DNA from: an uncultured Planctomycetaceae bacterium
GTDB lineage: Bacteria > Planctomycetota > Phycisphaerae > UBA1845 > UTPLA1
Length of the DNA: 7,621 nucleotides
Assembly: GCA_938008425.1 (NCBI GenBank)
Contig: CALLKH010000336.1
Location: forward strand, 1-7,621
Direction of reading: 5' to 3'
A program made the position numbers and the translations under genes. Below, piece after piece: positions 5,324 to 7,621 of the stretch (within the stretch, counting starts at the first letter, position 1; every line of letters starts with the position of its first letter). The notes under the pieces are model-generated. The model did no database searches. It saw only the letters and a program-made list of their open reading frames with translations, and was not told the origin of the DNA.

Positions 5324-6160
5324 ATGAGCATGCGAAAACGCTTCATTCTTGAAACAGCAGTCGTGGCCCTGATGGCGGCGCCCTTGGCGGCGCAGACCGT
5401 CACCCTTTCGCTCGCCTCGCCGGAGAACGGCGACACGGTGACGCCGGGCGCGACAATCCACTGGTCGATCGGCTTTGCAGTCTCGTCCGACAACGCGGGA
5501 CTGGCGCTCCTGGTCGTCGATCTCGCGCAAGGCGCCTCGAACCCCGCCACAATCGATATTCCACCGGCGGACGGCGTACCCTTGGCACTGACTTCGTTCA
5601 GCCGGCCGGCGGGCATTTCCAATCCCGGCGAGACCAATCCGGCGACCGGCTACATCGGCGTCCAGCGCGGCGAGACCGGCGAAAAGAACCTGCGGCAGAT
5701 CGGCGGCGCGCAAAACACCTTCGGCGAGGCCCTGCCACCGGGCAGTGGTGTGGCGGAAAGCGCCGTCGTGACGCGTTCGATCGGCCAAGACGGCCTCGCG
5801 ACGCTGGCCGGCGGCTCTTTTACGGCGCCGTCCACTCCCGGGACTTACACCTTTCAACTGGAGAACGCCTTGGCCAACGTGCTGACCGTGGTCAATTCGC
5901 CGCCGCAGCATTCGCAGGTTCAGCGTGCAACGATCAGTCTTTCCAACGCGGCGATCGTCTTCAGTGTCAGCGAGACGCCGTGTGAATCGTGCGACGCGAA
6001 CTGCGACGGTGAAACCGACGGCCTGGACATTCAACCGTTCGTCGATGCGCTGATTTCCTCGCCGACGGGCTGCTCGTCGTGTGCGGGCGATCTCGACGGC
6101 AGCGGCGACGTGACGCTCGCGGACATCGGGCTGTTTGTGGCCTGCCAGCTTGGAGCGTGA
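5324..6160 (+). CDS. Secreted beta-rich protein with C-terminal dockerin-like domain
   Basis: A 278-residue exported protein. A signal peptide (MSMRKRFILETAVVALMAAPLAAQ) is likely, cut around residue 23-24. Residues about 25-220 are rich in Ser, Thr, Gly and Pro with beta-strand patterns, beginning TVTLSLASPENGDTVTPGATI and holding a QIGGAQNTFG motif; I know similar regions from planctomycete secreted proteins but no named domain. From Cys223 to the end there are two calcium-loop motifs, DANCDGETDGLDIQPFV and DLDGSGDVTLADIGLFV, a dockerin-type pair joined by a CSSC-containing linker. Dockerins bind cohesins in cellulosomes; in planctomycetes they occur widely with unknown partners. Two starts are possible: ATG 5324 is four bases from GGAGG, ATG 5330 is ten. 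The downstream gene is close and of related type, so the two may be co-transcribed. Confidence 0.8.
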   Translation: MSMRKRFILETAVVALMAAPLAAQTVTLSLASPENGDTVTPGATIHWSIGFAVSSDNAGLALLVVDLAQGASNPATIDIPPADGVPLALTSFSRPAGISNPGETNPATGYIGVQRGETGEKNLRQIGGAQNTFGEALPPGSGVAESAVVTRSIGQDGLATLAGGSFTAPSTPGTYTFQLENALANVLTVVNSPPQHSQVQRATISLSNAAIVFSVSETPCESCDANCDGETDGLDIQPFVDALISSPTGCSSCAGDLDGSGDVTLADIGLFVACQLGA

Positions 6161-6235
6161 TCCCGTATGTCGAATGACAACAGCATTACTCAAAGCACAA
6201 CAGACCGCACAACGGACAACCAGAAGAAGAGTGAC

Positions 6236-7621
6236 ATGCGACAGGTCATTGAAATCGGAATGAGACGGAGCGTCGGATTACTCTGGTGTGTTGCCGCGAG
6301 CCTTGCGATTTCGACCAGCGCATTCGCGGATGTTCCCGGCGACGGCGACGGCGACGCCGATGTCGGCATCGACGACTTCGCGCTGATGTCCACCTGCCAT
6401 CTCGGACCGGACCTCGCGCCCTTCGCGCTGTGCGGCGAACCCTTCGATTTCGACTTCGACGGCGATGTGGACATGTCCGACTTCGCGGCATTCCAGCTCT
6501 GTTTCAGCGGTGAGAATCTGCCCAAGGTCGGCGACTGTGCGGGTCATCAGGCGCGAATCGAGGGAAACTGCCTCCACATCATCGGCACCGTGGCGGACTC
6601 AACGCTGGCGCTTCGCCTTCAATCAAGTGTTCCGGCCATTCTTGAAGTGGACGTCGGAAACGATGGGCTCGCCGAATTCGCGTTCGACCGGGAGACTTTC
6701 AACTGCATTCGTGTCAGCGCCCGCAGCGGCGACGATCTCATCATCATCGACGAAACGAACGGCGTATTCACGAACACCGAAGCGACCACGATCGATGGCG
6801 GTCGAGGCAACGACACGCTGGTCGGCGGCAGCGGCGGCGAGGTCTTTATCGGCGGCGACGGCAACGATTCAATTCTGATGGGTGCGGGGAACGACCGGTC
6901 CATCTGGAACCCGGGGGACGACACCGATCTCGTCGAAGGCGAAGCCGGTATCGATACCGTCGAAATCAACGGCGGCAACGGCGCTGAGACTTTCACGGTG
7001 ACCGCCAACGGCACTCGCGTTCGATTCGACCGACTCTCGCCGGCGCCATTCAATCTTGATATCAACGCCTGCGAGAATCTTGTGTTGAACGCGAACGGCG
7101 GCAATGACTCCCTCGCCTGCACGGGAAACCTGGCCGCACTCATCCAGATCACGGCCGATGGCGGCGCAGGCGACGATACCCTGCTGGGAAGCAACGGTAT
7201 TGATGTTCTGCTCGGCGGCGAGGGTCAGGACTTCATCGACGGCCAGCAGGGCAATGATCTCGTGTTCGGCGGCGACGGCGACGACATCATTCAATGGGAC
7301 CCGGGCGACGGCAGCGATATCGTCGAAGGCCAGACCGGTCAAGATCTCCTGAGGTTCAACGGGTCCAACGCGAACGAAGTCTTCGATTTCTCCGCGAATG
7401 GATCCCGCGTTCGCTTTACCCGGAATGTCGCCAGCGTCGTCTTGGATGTCGACGAGGTCGAGCAGTTCGATCTTCAGGCTCTCGGCGGCGCGGATGTCGT
7501 GACCGTCAACGATCTGGCGGGCACGGATGCAATGCAGATCAACCTGAACCTTGCGGCAACACTGGGTGGCTCAACCGGCGACGCACAGCCTGACAACGTG
7601 ATCGTGAACGGCACAAATGCT
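6236..7621 (+). CDS. Secreted RTX-repeat calcium-binding protein with N-terminal dockerin-like pair, 3'-partial
   Basis: The frame stays open to the end of the window. The start is uncertain: ATG 6236 follows AAGAAGAG at four bases; ATG 6260 begins a textbook signal peptide (MRRSVGLLWCVAASLAISTSAFA); ATG 6167 has no ribosome site and adds a polar stretch. After cleavage the mature protein opens with two EF-like dockerin-type loops, GDGDGDADVGIDDFALMSTC and FDFDGDVDMSDFAAFQLCF. A beta-rich linker leads to RTX-type nonapeptides (GGxGxDxLx) in two related modules near 6794-7156 and 7157-7540. RTX repeats wind into a calcium-loaded beta roll outside the cell and are typical of type I secretion substrates, but here an N-terminal signal suggests Sec export. 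It lies 75 bases after the previous secreted protein. Catalytic domains, if any, must be downstream. Confidence 0.82.
   Translation, partial: MRQVIEIGMRRSVGLLWCVAASLAISTSAFADVPGDGDGDADVGIDDFALMSTCHLGPDLAPFALCGEPFDFDFDGDVDMSDFAAFQLCFSGENLPKVGDCAGHQARIEGNCLHIIGTVADSTLALRLQSSVPAILEVDVGNDGLAEFAFDRETFNCIRVSARSGDDLIIIDETNGVFTNTEATTIDGGRGNDTLVGGSGGEVFIGGDGNDSILMGAGNDRSIWNPGDDTDLVEGEAGIDTVEINGGNGAETFTVTANGTRVRFDRLSPAPFNLDINACENLVLNANGGNDSLACTGNLAALIQITADGGAGDDTLLGSNGIDVLLGGEGQDFIDGQQGNDLVFGGDGDDIIQWDPGDGSDIVEGQTGQDLLRFNGSNANEVFDFSANGSRVRFTRNVASVVLDVDEVEQFDLQALGGADVVTVNDLAGTDAMQINLNLAATLGGSTGDAQPDNVIVNGTNA
6794..7540 (+). repeat. Two tandem RTX-plus-beta modules (about 121 and 130 residues)
   Basis: Module 1 starts DGGRGNDTLVGG (6794) and module 2 DGGAGDDTLLGS (7157). 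Both continue with W-N/D-PGD-x-x-D-x-VEG (Trp at 6905 and 7295), then an NGxNxxExF segment, ANGxRVRFxR, and an LDxxxxE block before GGxD. The two tryptophans are 390 bases apart, while module starts are 363 apart; the 27-base difference equals exactly one RTX nonapeptide gained or lost. The end of module 2 is approximate. Confidence 0.75.

Noticed and set aside
5198..6193. Long minus-strand frame of 331 codons
   Set aside because: It is antisense to the dockerin-like protein, Arg/Gly-rich, and shows no recognisable domain.

Overview
The window is G+C-rich bacterial DNA that most resembles a Planctomycetota genome (Phycisphaerae or a relative). This rests on style, not on a marker gene: secreted proteins with dockerin-like DxDGDGxVDxxD motifs, six-cysteine 'GACC' repeats on a metalloprotease, RTX-type calcium-binding repeats, a Cys/Gly-rich C-terminal sorting tail, and an ArsC-like selenoprotein. 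I saw no phage, transposon or CRISPR signature.

Layout. (1) 1-2726, plus: the 3' part of a large secreted M43 (pappalysin-like) zinc metalloprotease with a PPC-like domain, eight cysteine repeats, thrombospondin-3-like calcium motifs and a sorting tail; its 5' end is outside the window. (2) 2851-3222, minus: an ArsC/Spx-like thioredoxin-fold protein read through an in-frame TGA (3181-3183), predicted to be selenocysteine in a U-A-T-C redox motif, with a 17-nt SECIS-like hairpin 16 nt after the TGA. An ordinary gene caller would cut this gene to a 90-residue fragment. (3) 3472-3915, plus: a single-domain globin, divergent from the selenoprotein and preceded by a large imperfect inverted repeat. 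(4) 4063-4590, plus: a gamma-class carbonic anhydrase-like hexapeptide-repeat protein, probably translated from a leaderless mRNA. (5) 4746-4817: tRNA-Asn(GTT) with its own promoter, a palindrome at the expected transcription start, and an intrinsic terminator. (6) 5324-6160 and 6236-7621+, plus: two secreted proteins. The first carries a C-terminal dockerin-like pair; the second has an N-terminal dockerin-like pair followed by a duplicated RTX-containing module, and runs off the window.

Functionally there are two themes. The flanks encode exported, calcium-binding, cysteine-rich surface or matrix proteins. The centre holds small cytoplasmic proteins (selenoprotein, globin, carbonic anhydrase homologue) around a tRNA gene. 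Only the selenoprotein/globin pair shares a divergent control region, which hints at linked redox or O2/NO physiology, but this is inference. The selenoprotein reading is the strongest discovery in the window.
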